Below are positions 14,959 to 24,111 of a DNA stretch of 43,400 bases, piece after piece. Under the pieces are notes generated by a model. The model made no database searches and was not told the DNA's origin. It saw nothing but the letters and a program-made list of their open reading frames with translations. Source of the stretch: Liquorilactobacillus sicerae (GTDB lineage: Bacteria > Bacillota > Bacilli > Lactobacillales > Lactobacillaceae). The stretch is from contig NZ_JAHAVQ010000017.1 of assembly GCF_029916425.1 (NCBI RefSeq), forward strand, positions 1 to 43,400, in the 5' to 3' direction. A program made the translations under genes and the position numbers. Each line of letters begins with the position of its first letter. Within the stretch, counting starts at the first letter, position 1.

Positions 14959-16449
14959 ATGCAAGAAACCTTGCTTGGAGAATTTGTTAGTCGAATAATT
15001 GTTGCGAGTGATTATACTGAAATGGATCGAACCTATTTATACAACCGACTATTGAATTTGTTAGCCGAAAAAGATTTGCCTGGTGATTTTAGGCAAACTG
15101 ATTTATTAACTTTAGTTGCTAAAATAGTGGAAAATTATGATGAACATTTGACTAAACAGCAACAGTCACTTTTAAAAGCTCAATTAATGGATTTTTTAGT
15201 ACCTGTTCCGAGCCGCCTGAATCAAAAATTCTGGCAAAGGTATCAACAGCAAGGCTCGACGGCAGCTTTAAATTACTTTTATCATTTAAGCCAGGCGAGC
15301 GACTATATTAAAGTCAATGAGATCAAGAAAAATAAGTACTTTAAGTTTAATTCGCCGTATGGATCGTTGGAAATTACAATTAACTTGTCTAAACCTGAAA
15401 AAGATCCGCGTGATATAGCACGGTTAAAAACAGTGAAGACTAGCGGTTATCCGCCATGTCAATTATGTTTTAGTAACGAAGGCTATCAGGGCCGGCTTAA
15501 TTATCCGGCCCGCACCAATCATCGGCTGATTCGTTTTAAATTGTTTGATGAAACTTGGGGGCTGCAGTATTCACCTTATGCTTACTTCAATGAACATTGT
15601 ATTTTTGTTGACCAGCAGCATCAGCCAATGAAAATCGAACGGCTGACCTTTGCCCGGTTACTGAAGATTCTCGATTTGTTCCCAACTTATTTTGTTGGCA
15701 GCAATGCCGATCTGCCAATTGTCGGTGGATCGATTTTGAATCATGAACATTTTCAAGGCGGTCGACATGTCTTTGCAATGAACCAAGCCAAATTACAAAG
15801 GAAATTCGACTTTAAAGGTTTCCCAGCCGTTCAAGCAGGAATTTTGCATTGGCCAATGTCGGTAATTCGCCTGACAAGTCAAGATCAGGAACAATTAATT
15901 GAGCTGGCAGCTAAAGTTTTAGATCACTGGCGTCAGTATTCTGATCCAACTGTTAGTGTTTTGGCTGAAACTGACGGGAAACCGCATCACACAATCACTC
16001 CAATTGCGCGTAAGCAAGGTACTGCTTATCAGCTTGATTTAGTCTTGCGAGACAATCGTCAGGATCAACAATATCCAGCTGGAATCTTTCATCCGCATTC
16101 TGATGTTCAGCATATTAAAAAGGAAAATATTGGTTTGATTGAGGTGATGGGACTGGCAATCCTGCCACCGCGCTTAGTGCCTGAGTTAACTGAAGTTAAA
16201 CGCTTCTTGCTGGATTGGCCGAATCAAATTGCTGACCAGCATTTGCCATGGGCTAAACAAATCAAACAACGTGCAGCCACCATTAATCAAGCTAATGTTA
16301 CGGCAATTTTGCAAAATGCACTCGGTCAAGTCTTTACACGTGTCTTAGAGGATGCGGGCGTTTTCAAAAATGATCAGCTAGGACAAGCGGCATTTGATCG
16401 GTTTGTAACAACTATTGGAATTCAATCGGAGGTAAAAAATGCAAATTAA
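14959..16449 (+). CDS. galT: Galactose-1-phosphate uridylyltransferase, class II
   Basis: Exchanges UMP between UDP-glucose and galactose-1-phosphate. The 496-aa length and motifs (CQLCFSNEGYQGR, SILNHEHFQGGRH with the catalytic histidine region, EVMGLAILPPRL) mark the long Firmicute-type GalT, not the shorter class I enzyme of enterobacteria. AAGGGGAT precedes ATG 14959. The last 11 bases overlap galM, whose ribosome binding site lies inside galT. Confidence 0.94.
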   Translation: MQETLLGEFVSRIIVASDYTEMDRTYLYNRLLNLLAEKDLPGDFRQTDLLTLVAKIVENYDEHLTKQQQSLLKAQLMDFLVPVPSRLNQKFWQRYQQQGSTAALNYFYHLSQASDYIKVNEIKKNKYFKFNSPYGSLEITINLSKPEKDPRDIARLKTVKTSGYPPCQLCFSNEGYQGRLNYPARTNHRLIRFKLFDETWGLQYSPYAYFNEHCIFVDQQHQPMKIERLTFARLLKILDLFPTYFVGSNADLPIVGGSILNHEHFQGGRHVFAMNQAKLQRKFDFKGFPAVQAGILHWPMSVIRLTSQDQEQLIELAAKVLDHWRQYSDPTVSVLAETDGKPHHTITPIARKQGTAYQLDLVLRDNRQDQQYPAGIFHPHSDVQHIKKENIGLIEVMGLAILPPRLVPELTEVKRFLLDWPNQIADQHLPWAKQIKQRAATINQANVTAILQNALGQVFTRVLEDAGVFKNDQLGQAAFDRFVTTIGIQSEVKNAN

Positions 16450-17443
16450 AAAACAACAGGTGGCGACTTTTCAAGAACAACCAGTATTTCAGTACCGCCT
16501 GATCAATCAGCAAGGAAATTATATTGATGTTTTGAGTTATGGGGCTACTTGGCAGAGTTTGGTGATCAACGGGCAAAACCTGTTAGCGCATTTTGACCGT
16601 GTAGAAGATTATTTTGAGACCCCAGCTTATTTATGCCAAACAATTGGTCGGGTTGCTGGCCGGATTAGCCATGGTTCATTCCAACTAGCTGGTCAGACAT
16701 ATCAGTTGCCGCAAAACGAAGGTCAAAATACTTTACACGGCGGACCAGGTGGCTTTGCTAAATGGAATTGGCAGACATCGGCTAAGAAAGCGGAAAAGGC
16801 AGCTGAAGTAATCTTGACAAAAGTCTTTACGCCGGAAATGGATGGCTTTTTGGGGAAACTGTCAGCTCAAGTTGCTTTTTCTTTTGATGAGCAAAATCAA
16901 GTTAAAATTACATTTAACGGGACATCAGATGGAACAACCCTTTTTAATCCGACCAACCATGCTTATTTTAACCTGAATGCTGACCAGCATGATCTACAGG
17001 ATCAGTTTTTAACGATCAATAGCCAGCGACGACTTGAACTTGATCAAGAAAAGCTGCCAACCGGCGAGTTTTTAGCTAATCAGCAGACCGGATATGATTT
17101 TAGTGAAGGTCAATTACTAGAACCAGCATTAGCCAAAATCAATCAGCAATTTGGCAAAGCTGAGATCGATGATGCCTTTGTTGTTAAAGCAAATCAGCAG
17201 CCAATTGCAACTTTAACAAATCAAAAAAATGGCACGCAGTTAGAACTTTATTCAGATCGCTCGGGCTTAGTTGTTTTTACTGCTGATTTGAATCAGGATA
17301 AAATTTTTGATGCTTTAGCTTTAGAAGCTCAATCATTGCCAGATGCAATTAATCATCCGCAGTGGAATGATGACATAGTTTTGGCAGATGGAGCAAAAAA
17401 AGAATATCAAATTGTTTTTCGTTATCGCCAGTTGAAATCATAA
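16439..17443 (+). CDS. galM: Aldose 1-epimerase (galactose mutarotase)
   Basis: Interconverts alpha and beta anomers so that beta-D-galactose released by beta-galactosidase can be used by GalK. The 334-aa protein shows QTIGRVAGRISHG, the NTLHGGPGGFAKWNW run with the catalytic histidine region, NPTNHAYFNL (second histidine), and a C-terminal ALEAQSLPDAINHP with the catalytic glutamate. GGAGGT precedes ATG 16439, which overlaps galT by 11 bases, so the two are probably translationally coupled. Confidence 0.93.
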   Translation: MQIKKQQVATFQEQPVFQYRLINQQGNYIDVLSYGATWQSLVINGQNLLAHFDRVEDYFETPAYLCQTIGRVAGRISHGSFQLAGQTYQLPQNEGQNTLHGGPGGFAKWNWQTSAKKAEKAAEVILTKVFTPEMDGFLGKLSAQVAFSFDEQNQVKITFNGTSDGTTLFNPTNHAYFNLNADQHDLQDQFLTINSQRRLELDQEKLPTGEFLANQQTGYDFSEGQLLEPALAKINQQFGKAEIDDAFVVKANQQPIATLTNQKNGTQLELYSDRSGLVVFTADLNQDKIFDALALEAQSLPDAINHPQWNDDIVLADGAKKEYQIVFRYRQLKS

Positions 17444-17485
17444 ATTTACATCAACTATCCTTTAAATAAAGAAACTGGTAAAATG

Positions 17486-17499
17486 AAAGTGATCACTTT
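17486..17499. promoter_or_regulatory. Perfect 14-bp palindrome upstream of galE
   Basis: AAAGTGATCACTTT is fully symmetric and lies 47 bp before the galE start, in the 103-bp gap after galM. A TACAAT at 17502-17507 could be a -10 box, but I see no good -35 box. It looks like a regulator site specific to galE. Confidence 0.45.
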
Positions 17500-17546
17500 G
17501 ATACAATAAAAATGTTTTTAATGATCGATTAGAAGGAGGAATTTTA

Positions 17547-18542
17547 ATGGCAGTCTTAGTTTTGGGCGGTGCCGGCTATATTGGCTCGCACACAGTTGAT
17601 CGCTTAGTTGAACGAGGGATCGATGTGGCAGTGGTCGACAGCTTAGTCACTGGTCATAAAGCAGCTGTTAATCCAAAAGCTAAATTTTATCAAGGAGACA
17701 TTGCCGATCAGCCTTTTATGCGCCGGGTCTTTGCAGAAAATCCTGATATTGAAGCAGTGATTCATTTTGCTGCCTTTTCATTAGTCGCTGAATCAATGAA
17801 AAAGCCGCTGAAATACTTTGATAATAATACAGCTGGGATGATCAAATTACTGGAAGTCATGAATGAAGTGGGTGTTAAGAAAATTGTCTTTTCTTCGACA
17901 GCAGCTACTTATGGGATTCCGGAGCATATGCCGATCAAAGAAACCGATCCGCAACGGCCAATCAATCCTTATGGCGAAAGCAAACTGATGATGGAAAAAA
18001 TCATGCATTGGTCGGATTTAGCTTATGGGATCAAGTTTGTTGCTTTACGTTACTTCAATGTGGCGGGTGCCAAGCCAGATGGCAGTATTGGCGAAGATCA
18101 TTATCCGGAAACACATTTACTGCCGATTGTTTTACAAGTTGCAGCTGGTAAACGTGACAAATTGAAGATTTTTGGTGATGATTACAATACGTCGGATGGC
18201 ACCAATGTTCGCGATTATGTTCATCCATTTGATTTGGCCGATGCTCATATTTTAGCAGTTGATTACTTGAAAGCCGGCCATGACAGTGATGCTTTCAATT
18301 TAGGCTCATCGACTGGTTTTTCAAATTTGCAAATTCTTAAAGCTGCTCGGGAAGTGACTGGCAAACCAATCCCAGCAGAAATGGCCCCAAGACGTCCAGG
18401 CGATCCAGATACGTTGATTGCTGCTTCTGACAAGGCACGGAAGGTTTTAGGTTGGCAGCCGCAATTTGATGATATTCACAAAATCATTGCGACCGCTTGG
18501 AAATGGCATTCAACTCATCCAAATGGTTACGCTGACCGTTAG
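17547..18542 (+). CDS. galE: UDP-glucose 4-epimerase
   Basis: Regenerates UDP-glucose from UDP-galactose and supplies UDP-galactose for cell-surface sugars. The 331-aa short-chain dehydrogenase-type protein has the NAD motif GGAGYIGSH (7-15), SSTAATYG (116-123), the catalytic Y142-x3-K146 pair in NPYGESK, and the RYFNVAGA and DYVHPFDLA regions. GAAGGAGG precedes ATG 17547. A 103-bp gap with a palindrome separates it from galM, so it may be transcribed separately as well as by read-through. Confidence 0.95.
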   Translation: MAVLVLGGAGYIGSHTVDRLVERGIDVAVVDSLVTGHKAAVNPKAKFYQGDIADQPFMRRVFAENPDIEAVIHFAAFSLVAESMKKPLKYFDNNTAGMIKLLEVMNEVGVKKIVFSSTAATYGIPEHMPIKETDPQRPINPYGESKLMMEKIMHWSDLAYGIKFVALRYFNVAGAKPDGSIGEDHYPETHLLPIVLQVAAGKRDKLKIFGDDYNTSDGTNVRDYVHPFDLADAHILAVDYLKAGHDSDAFNLGSSTGFSNLQILKAAREVTGKPIPAEMAPRRPGDPDTLIAASDKARKVLGWQPQFDDIHKIIATAWKWHSTHPNGYADR

Positions 18543-18578
18543 TCCATGATTTTATAAATCATTTAAATATTTTATCAA

Positions 18579-18617
18579 GCCTTAAACGCAATTTTAGTCA
18601 TAAGTTTAAGGCTTTTT
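18579..18617 (+). terminator. Terminator after galE
   Basis: GCCTTAAAC (18579-18587) pairs perfectly with GTTTAAGGC (18604-18612), followed by five T. Confidence 0.8.
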
Positions 18618-18632
18618 GTGACCACTTCACTA

Positions 18633-18739
18633 TAAACGTTTCAACAAGAAAATTGACTAATAATCTCAGGAATGAAATCGTTAACAAGATACTATTGACT
18701 AGCTTAAATAGATCACTTATAATCTAATTGAAACGTTTC
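18633..18739 (+). promoter_or_regulatory. Promoter of the beta-glucan-oligosaccharide operon with two LacI operators and a cre
   Basis: TTGACT (18695-18700), 17 nt and TATAAT (18718-18723) make a near-consensus promoter. The palindrome GAAACGTTTC (18730-18739) covers the expected start site. A partial copy, TAAACGTTTC (18633-18642), lies 97 bp upstream, a spacing compatible with looping. TGAAATCGTTAACA (18673-18686) matches all 14 cre positions for CcpA. GAAACGTTTC recurs at 24077-24086 before the binding-protein gene, so one LacI-family repressor, probably the 27171-28148 product, should control both. Confidence 0.8.
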
Positions 18740-18775
18740 TACAAACTTTATTACTAAATTTAAGGAGAAAAAAGT

Positions 18776-20905
18776 ATGTCGCAATTTGTCAAAGAACTGA
18801 TCAGCAAAATGACTTTTACAGAAAAAATTGGACAGATGACGCAATTGAGTGGAGATTTCTTTGCTAGTGATAATTCAGCAATCACTGGTCCGCTACAACA
18901 GGCAAATTTAGCTACGACAGATCTTTATCAAGTTGGCTCAATTTTAGGTGTTTCCGGCGTTGATGAGGTCAAAAAGATTCAAGAAAATTATCTACAGCAT
19001 AGTCGCTTGAAAATTCCATTGCTGTTTATGGCAGATGTTGTGCATGGATACCGCACAATTTTTCCGATTCCGTTGGCCTTAGCAGCGAGCTTTGATCCGC
19101 AACTAGTCAGTCAAACAAGTGAAATTTTTTCACGGGAAGCAGCAGCTGGAGGAGTTCATGTGACCTTTGCACCAATGGTTGATCTGGTTCGTGATCCGCG
19201 TTGGGGGCGCGTCATGGAAGCTAACGGTGAAGATCCATTTTTAAATAGTGAATTAGCTAAAGCAAGCGTTGAGGGTATCCAAGGTCAGCAGAAAATTCCT
19301 GATGCTGATCACGTAGCTGCCTGTGTCAAACATTTTGCTGGGTATGGTGCTGTCGAGGCCGGTCGGGAATATAACACGGTTGATATTTCTGAATGGCGTC
19401 TGCGTGATCAATACTTGAGCGGTTACCAAGCAGCAATTGAAGCAGGCGTACCTTTGGTTATGACAGCTTTCAATACTTTTCAAGGCAAGCCAGCCACCGG
19501 AAATTATCACCTGATGCGAGACATTTTGCGCCGTGAGCTCGGATTTAAGGGACCTCTGATTTCTGATTGGGATGCAATTGGCGAAATGATTGCTCATGGA
19601 ACAGCTAGTGATCTTCAAGATGCGGCCCAGCAAGCCTTAAAAGCTGGAGTCGATATCGATATGATGTCAATGGCCTATTTGAAACTGGCTAGGCGAGTTC
19701 ATCCAAGTTCAGAATTAGTAGACCTTGTTAATCAAGCTGTTGAACGGATTTTAAATTTTAAAGAATCGCTCGGCTTATTCACCGATCCAAATCGAGGTTT
19801 GCATTCAGAAAATGAAAAGCAAATATTTTCAACACATAATTTAGAAATTGCTCAGCAAGCAGCGGTTGAGTCAACAGTTTTACTGAAGAATAAAAATAAC
19901 CTCTTACCGTTATCTAAGGATTGTCGGCTTGGTCTGGTAGGAAAGTTTGCAGATAATCCAGACTTACTGGGCAGCTGGTCTTGGCAAGGCAAAATGGCTG
20001 AAACACAAACAATTAAATCGGCGCTCCAAGAAAATTTTACCAAGGTTTCTTATATTCAAAACCAACAGCTACAGGCAGTTGATTTGCAGCTGTTAAAGCA
20101 ACAGGATGTCATTGTTGCTTGTCTTGGCTTGTCGGCCCAGCAAAGCGGTGAAGCAACCAGTATGACGCATCCACAGATTCCTGATCAACAGCTAGCTTTG
20201 CTGAGAAAATTGCAACAGTTAAACAAACCGATTATTACAGTTTTGATCACCGGGAGACCATTAGTGTTGAATCCGATTATTAAAAATAGTGATGGCTTAT
20301 TGTTACTGTGGTTTCCAGGCAGTCGCGGGGCGGCAGCTTTGGCCCAGATTCTTTTGGGAGAAAAGGAACCTGGTGGCCGGCTGCCGATGACCTTTCCCAA
20401 AGACCTTGGGCAAATACCACTTTATTATAATAATTTTCGAACTGGTCGCCCACTGGTTGGTGATAAGAGCGATTTAGAAAATAAGTATCTTTCAAAATAT
20501 ATCGATCAAGAAAATCAGCCCGCTTTTTGTTTTGGCTATGGGTTAGGCTATGCTAAAACGGCCTTAAGTGAGAGTAAATTGGATAAAAAAACTTATCAGT
20601 CGATAGATTCAATTAAAGTATCAGTAAAGATCGAAAATCACTCAGATATTTCTGCTAAGCAAGTTATTCAAGTCTACTGTCACCAAATTGTCGGTGAAAC
20701 AGTTCGTCCACAGTGGGAACTCAAAGCTTTTCAGAAAGTTAAATTACAGCCAAAAGAGATCAGAAAAGTCGAAATTGATTTACCGCTTAACCGTTTAGCG
20801 TATGTTCATAGTGATTTAAAAAGACGACTTGACCCAGGAAATTATTGTTTAAGAGTTGGTTTCGATTCACAAAGCGGTTTAAGACAAAGTTTTAAAATTA
20901 TTTGA
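18776..20905 (+). CDS. Beta-glucosidase, glycoside hydrolase family 3
   Basis: A 709-aa intracellular GH3 enzyme without signal peptide. Domain 1 carries FAPMVDLVRDPRWGR, CVKHFAGYGAVEAGREYNT and the nucleophile D264 in LISDWDA. Domain 2 (from about 360, STVLLKNKNNLLPL) and a C-terminal fibronectin-III-like domain complete the BglX-type layout. It releases glucose from beta-gluco-oligosaccharides. Its partner is a GH94 phosphorylase starting 15 bases later. In Listeria innocua, as I recall it, a GH3 enzyme next to a GH94 sophorooligosaccharide phosphorylase prefers sophorose; I infer the same role here from context. AAGGAG precedes the start. Confidence 0.92.
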   Translation: MSQFVKELISKMTFTEKIGQMTQLSGDFFASDNSAITGPLQQANLATTDLYQVGSILGVSGVDEVKKIQENYLQHSRLKIPLLFMADVVHGYRTIFPIPLALAASFDPQLVSQTSEIFSREAAAGGVHVTFAPMVDLVRDPRWGRVMEANGEDPFLNSELAKASVEGIQGQQKIPDADHVAACVKHFAGYGAVEAGREYNTVDISEWRLRDQYLSGYQAAIEAGVPLVMTAFNTFQGKPATGNYHLMRDILRRELGFKGPLISDWDAIGEMIAHGTASDLQDAAQQALKAGVDIDMMSMAYLKLARRVHPSSELVDLVNQAVERILNFKESLGLFTDPNRGLHSENEKQIFSTHNLEIAQQAAVESTVLLKNKNNLLPLSKDCRLGLVGKFADNPDLLGSWSWQGKMAETQTIKSALQENFTKVSYIQNQQLQAVDLQLLKQQDVIVACLGLSAQQSGEATSMTHPQIPDQQLALLRKLQQLNKPIITVLITGRPLVLNPIIKNSDGLLLLWFPGSRGAAALAQILLGEKEPGGRLPMTFPKDLGQIPLYYNNFRTGRPLVGDKSDLENKYLSKYIDQENQPAFCFGYGLGYAKTALSESKLDKKTYQSIDSIKVSVKIENHSDISAKQVIQVYCHQIVGETVRPQWELKAFQKVKLQPKEIRKVEIDLPLNRLAYVHSDLKRRLDPGNYCLRVGFDSQSGLRQSFKII

Positions 20906-20920
20906 GGGAGAATTGATTAG

Positions 20921-23900
20921 ATGAAAGATAAAAGGCAGCTTAAAAATGGTCAATTGACAGCTACTGTACTTAAAAATGGAGCATTGGCTTCAATCAAGGC
21001 TGGCGATACTATGATTAATCAGGTCAATGGCAATCAGCTGGATGGTAGTTTAATGAACATTTATTTACGAGTGTTTTCAGCTGGGCAAATCAAGTTTTTT
21101 ATTCCACTGCTAGGTCCTAAGTCTGCTAGCAATTTAAAAATTGGCAACAATCAAGCGAGCTGGTCAGGCAGCATTAATGGCATCGATTATCAGGTTAAAC
21201 TTTTACTTGGCTCGAATACTTGGTTTTGGACGGTCGATCTAACTTCAAAACAAGTTTATCAGGCAGATTTGACGTACGTTCAAGATTTGGGTCTTGGCAA
21301 GGCAAGCTTTGTTGAAAGCAATGAGGCTTATGCTTCGCAGTATATAGATCATTTAATTATCAAGGAAACGGAAACGATTACGGTTTGTTCACGTCAAAAC
21401 CAAAGCCAGTCGGGGGATCATCCGTACTTGCAGCAAGGGTCTTTAGGTGCTTTGAAAAGCTATTCAACCGATGGCTTTCAGTTTTATGGAACAGCGTATA
21501 AACAAACTGATATTCCGCAAGCAATGAAACAGGCTAATTTAGCTAATCAGAAATATCAATATGAGTTTGCCCTGACTGCTTTGCGAACTCCACGCTTCAA
21601 AGTCAGTTTGCAAACTATAGGGAAAACATTTTATGCAGCTTTTTTGCCGGATCAACCAAATGATAATCAACAAAGATTGTTTTCTGCTGAACGATTGCAG
21701 CATGAATATGAAAGATTAGCCAACATCAAACTTGAGCAAGGCTTGACTTTGCCTACGTTGCCCTCTATTCAGCATAAAAATGCAGTTTTAAGCGGTCGAC
21801 AGTTAACTGAAGCTGAACTGCAACAGTTTTTTCCGGTTGAGCAAAGAAAGCAAGTAGAAATTAACAATGGACAGTTATTGTCATTTTTTGATCAGCATCG
21901 ACGCCATATTGTTTTACCAGAAAAAGAAGTTCAGCAAGAAAGAATGACTGGGAATGTTATTATGTCGTATGCCAAGGTCGAAGCGGGTAAACCAGTTTTA
22001 GCCACTACTCAATATATGTGCGGGGTTTTTGCCTCACAAACAGTTTTTGGCAATACTAATCTGAATATTTTATCAACCAATACTCGGAATGCTTTAAATG
22101 CATTTAAAGCAAGTGGAATGCGAATCTGGCTAAAAATTGCTGGGAATTGGAGAATCTTGACAATGCCGTCGTTGTTTTGCATGAGCTATGAAGGCGCTGA
22201 CTGGTATTACAAATTAGCGGATGATTTGCTGAAAATTTCGGTTGAGGCGGCTGCCAGCGGTGATGGTTTGCTTTTTAATGTTGAGTCAGCGCAAAATCGT
22301 GAATATGATTTACGAGTTGTCACGCAACTAGATTTGCAAACGTTAGGGAAAGAACCACAACTGCTAAATGATAAGGGATCATTAGCCGTTTTGCCAGATC
22401 AAGACTCTTTGCTGGCTGAGCGTTGTCCAAAACTTAGGTATTATTATAATTTTGCTGATCATTCGCAGCAACAAGTCGAAATCAATGATCTGGGTAATGA
22501 AGATGAAAAGTATTTGGTCTTCGAATATCATTCTGTTCAAAAAATTAAATTTACGATTACTACAGTTGCTGCAAAAGTAGCCTTTGAAATTGCTGAACAG
22601 CGAATAGCAAATGAGAATAAGTTAATTGATTTTTTGGGAGATTTAAAAATACAAACAGCTCAAGCACCGGTTGCTGAATATTTACAGCAGACAGATTTGA
22701 TTATTCCATGGTTTGCTCACGATGCTTTAGTTCATTTGCTCTCGCCACATGGTTTGGAACAATATGGCGGTGCGGCTTGGGGAACGCGCGATGTTTCACA
22801 AGGGCCGACCGAGCTATTACTCGGGCTGGGCCATTTTGACCAAGTAAAAAAGATAATTCTGATGATTTATCGACACCAATTTATTGAAAATGGTAGCTGG
22901 CCACAATGGTTTATGTTTGATGAATATGCCGATCAGTTTGCTGATGAGAGCCATGGTGATATTGTTGTTTGGCCATTGAAAATAGTTGCTGATTATCTTG
23001 AAAAAACTCATGATGAAGCAATTTTAGACCGTGAGCTGCCATTCTTCAGCTTACAGGCAAAACAGTCAACGACTCACACAGCAAGTTTAGCCGAACATTT
23101 GCAATATCAGCTTGATTATTTAAAAAAGCACTTTTTATTTGACACGCAAGTTTCTTCATATGGTGACGGAGACTGGGATGATACATTACAACCAGCAAAT
23201 GCTGAACAAAAAAAGACCATGGCCAGCACTTGGACGATGGAATTGACCATTGGCGCGCTGAATGCTTTAGGAAATATTTTATCAAGGCATTCAATGCTGA
23301 AACAAAATGTTCAATCACTAGTTAAAGGTATGGAAAAGGATTTTAAGAAATACTTTATGCAAGATGAAATTTTACCGGGTTTTATTCAAATGAATCGGCA
23401 GCATCAGGTGAAGCCGATTATTCATCCAAATGATCAAACAACGGGAATTGCTTACCGGCTTTTACCTTTGCAGCAAGGTATTTTAAGCAATATTTTTTCA
23501 AAAGAGCAGATTGGCCGAGCTTTGCAATTAATTAAGGACAATTTAGCATTTCCTGATGGTGTTAGGTTAATGAACCAGCCAGCTCCGTATACTGGCGGGG
23601 TTAGTCATATTTTTAAACGTGCCGAGCAATCAGCTTGTTTTGGGCGTGAAATTGGTCTGATGTATACTCATGCTCATATTAGGTATGCTGAGGCTTTAGT
23701 AGCAGTTCAGCTTAATGACCAAGCTTGGGAAGCGTTGATGAAGGTCAATCCAATTAACCTGCAGCAACGCGTTAAAAATGCAGCTATCCGTCAAGCTAAT
23801 ACTTATTTTTCTAGTTCAGACGGTGATTTTGCTGATCGTTATGCAGCGGCAACTGATTTTGCAAAATTGAAGACCGGAGAAATAGCTGTCAAGGGCGGTT

Positions 23901-23971
23901 GGCGCTTATATAGTAGTGGCCCAGGAATATATGTAGCAGTCTTACAAAAATTGCTTAGTAAAAACGTTTAA
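20921..23971 (+). CDS. GH94 phosphorylase, probably 1,2-beta-oligoglucan (sophorooligosaccharide) phosphorylase
   Basis: A 1016-aa cytoplasmic GH94 protein that should cleave a beta-glucoside with phosphate, giving glucose-1-phosphate and saving ATP. An N-terminal beta-sandwich region (about 1-580) precedes the helical barrel. The barrel has QYGGAAWGTRDVSQGPTE, WPQWFMFDEY, ESHGDIVVWPL, and YGDGDWDDTLQPAN with the probable catalytic aspartate in D751-W-D-D754. These motifs resemble 1,2-beta-oligoglucan phosphorylases rather than cellobiose or cellodextrin phosphorylases, which carry DWNDCL. Neighbours (GH3, ABC importer, LacI) match the Listeria lin1839-lin1843 locus from memory. The GH94 assignment is firm; the beta-1,2 linkage is inferred. 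Confidence 0.82.
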   Translation: MKDKRQLKNGQLTATVLKNGALASIKAGDTMINQVNGNQLDGSLMNIYLRVFSAGQIKFFIPLLGPKSASNLKIGNNQASWSGSINGIDYQVKLLLGSNTWFWTVDLTSKQVYQADLTYVQDLGLGKASFVESNEAYASQYIDHLIIKETETITVCSRQNQSQSGDHPYLQQGSLGALKSYSTDGFQFYGTAYKQTDIPQAMKQANLANQKYQYEFALTALRTPRFKVSLQTIGKTFYAAFLPDQPNDNQQRLFSAERLQHEYERLANIKLEQGLTLPTLPSIQHKNAVLSGRQLTEAELQQFFPVEQRKQVEINNGQLLSFFDQHRRHIVLPEKEVQQERMTGNVIMSYAKVEAGKPVLATTQYMCGVFASQTVFGNTNLNILSTNTRNALNAFKASGMRIWLKIAGNWRILTMPSLFCMSYEGADWYYKLADDLLKISVEAAASGDGLLFNVESAQNREYDLRVVTQLDLQTLGKEPQLLNDKGSLAVLPDQDSLLAERCPKLRYYYNFADHSQQQVEINDLGNEDEKYLVFEYHSVQKIKFTITTVAAKVAFEIAEQRIANENKLIDFLGDLKIQTAQAPVAEYLQQTDLIIPWFAHDALVHLLSPHGLEQYGGAAWGTRDVSQGPTELLLGLGHFDQVKKIILMIYRHQFIENGSWPQWFMFDEYADQFADESHGDIVVWPLKIVADYLEKTHDEAILDRELPFFSLQAKQSTTHTASLAEHLQYQLDYLKKHFLFDTQVSSYGDGDWDDTLQPANAEQKKTMASTWTMELTIGALNALGNILSRHSMLKQNVQSLVKGMEKDFKKYFMQDEILPGFIQMNRQHQVKPIIHPNDQTTGIAYRLLPLQQGILSNIFSKEQIGRALQLIKDNLAFPDGVRLMNQPAPYTGGVSHIFKRAEQSACFGREIGLMYTHAHIRYAEALVAVQLNDQAWEALMKVNPINLQQRVKNAAIRQANTYFSSSDGDFADRYAAATDFAKLKTGEIAVKGGWRLYSSGPGIYVAVLQKLLSKNV

Positions 23972-24039
23972 CTTAAGTCTAAAACAAATTATTCAGAATA
24001 AACTGCTAAAAAAATATGATTAAATTGGTAATATTTTGC

Positions 24040-24086
24040 TTGTAATCGCTACCAAAAAAGCTATAATAAAAATGTAGAAACGTTTC
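24040..24086 (+). promoter_or_regulatory. Promoter and LacI operator of the ABC importer genes
   Basis: TTGTAA (24040-24045), 16 nt and TATAAT (24062-24067) precede GAAACGTTTC (24077-24086). This is the same palindrome as at 18730-18739 and lies nine bases after the -10 box. The flank TTCAACAA is shared with the upstream partial copy at 18641. The importer genes thus have their own repressible promoter. Confidence 0.7.
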
Positions 24087-24111
24087 AACAAAAAATGAAG
24101 GAGTGAGAAGG

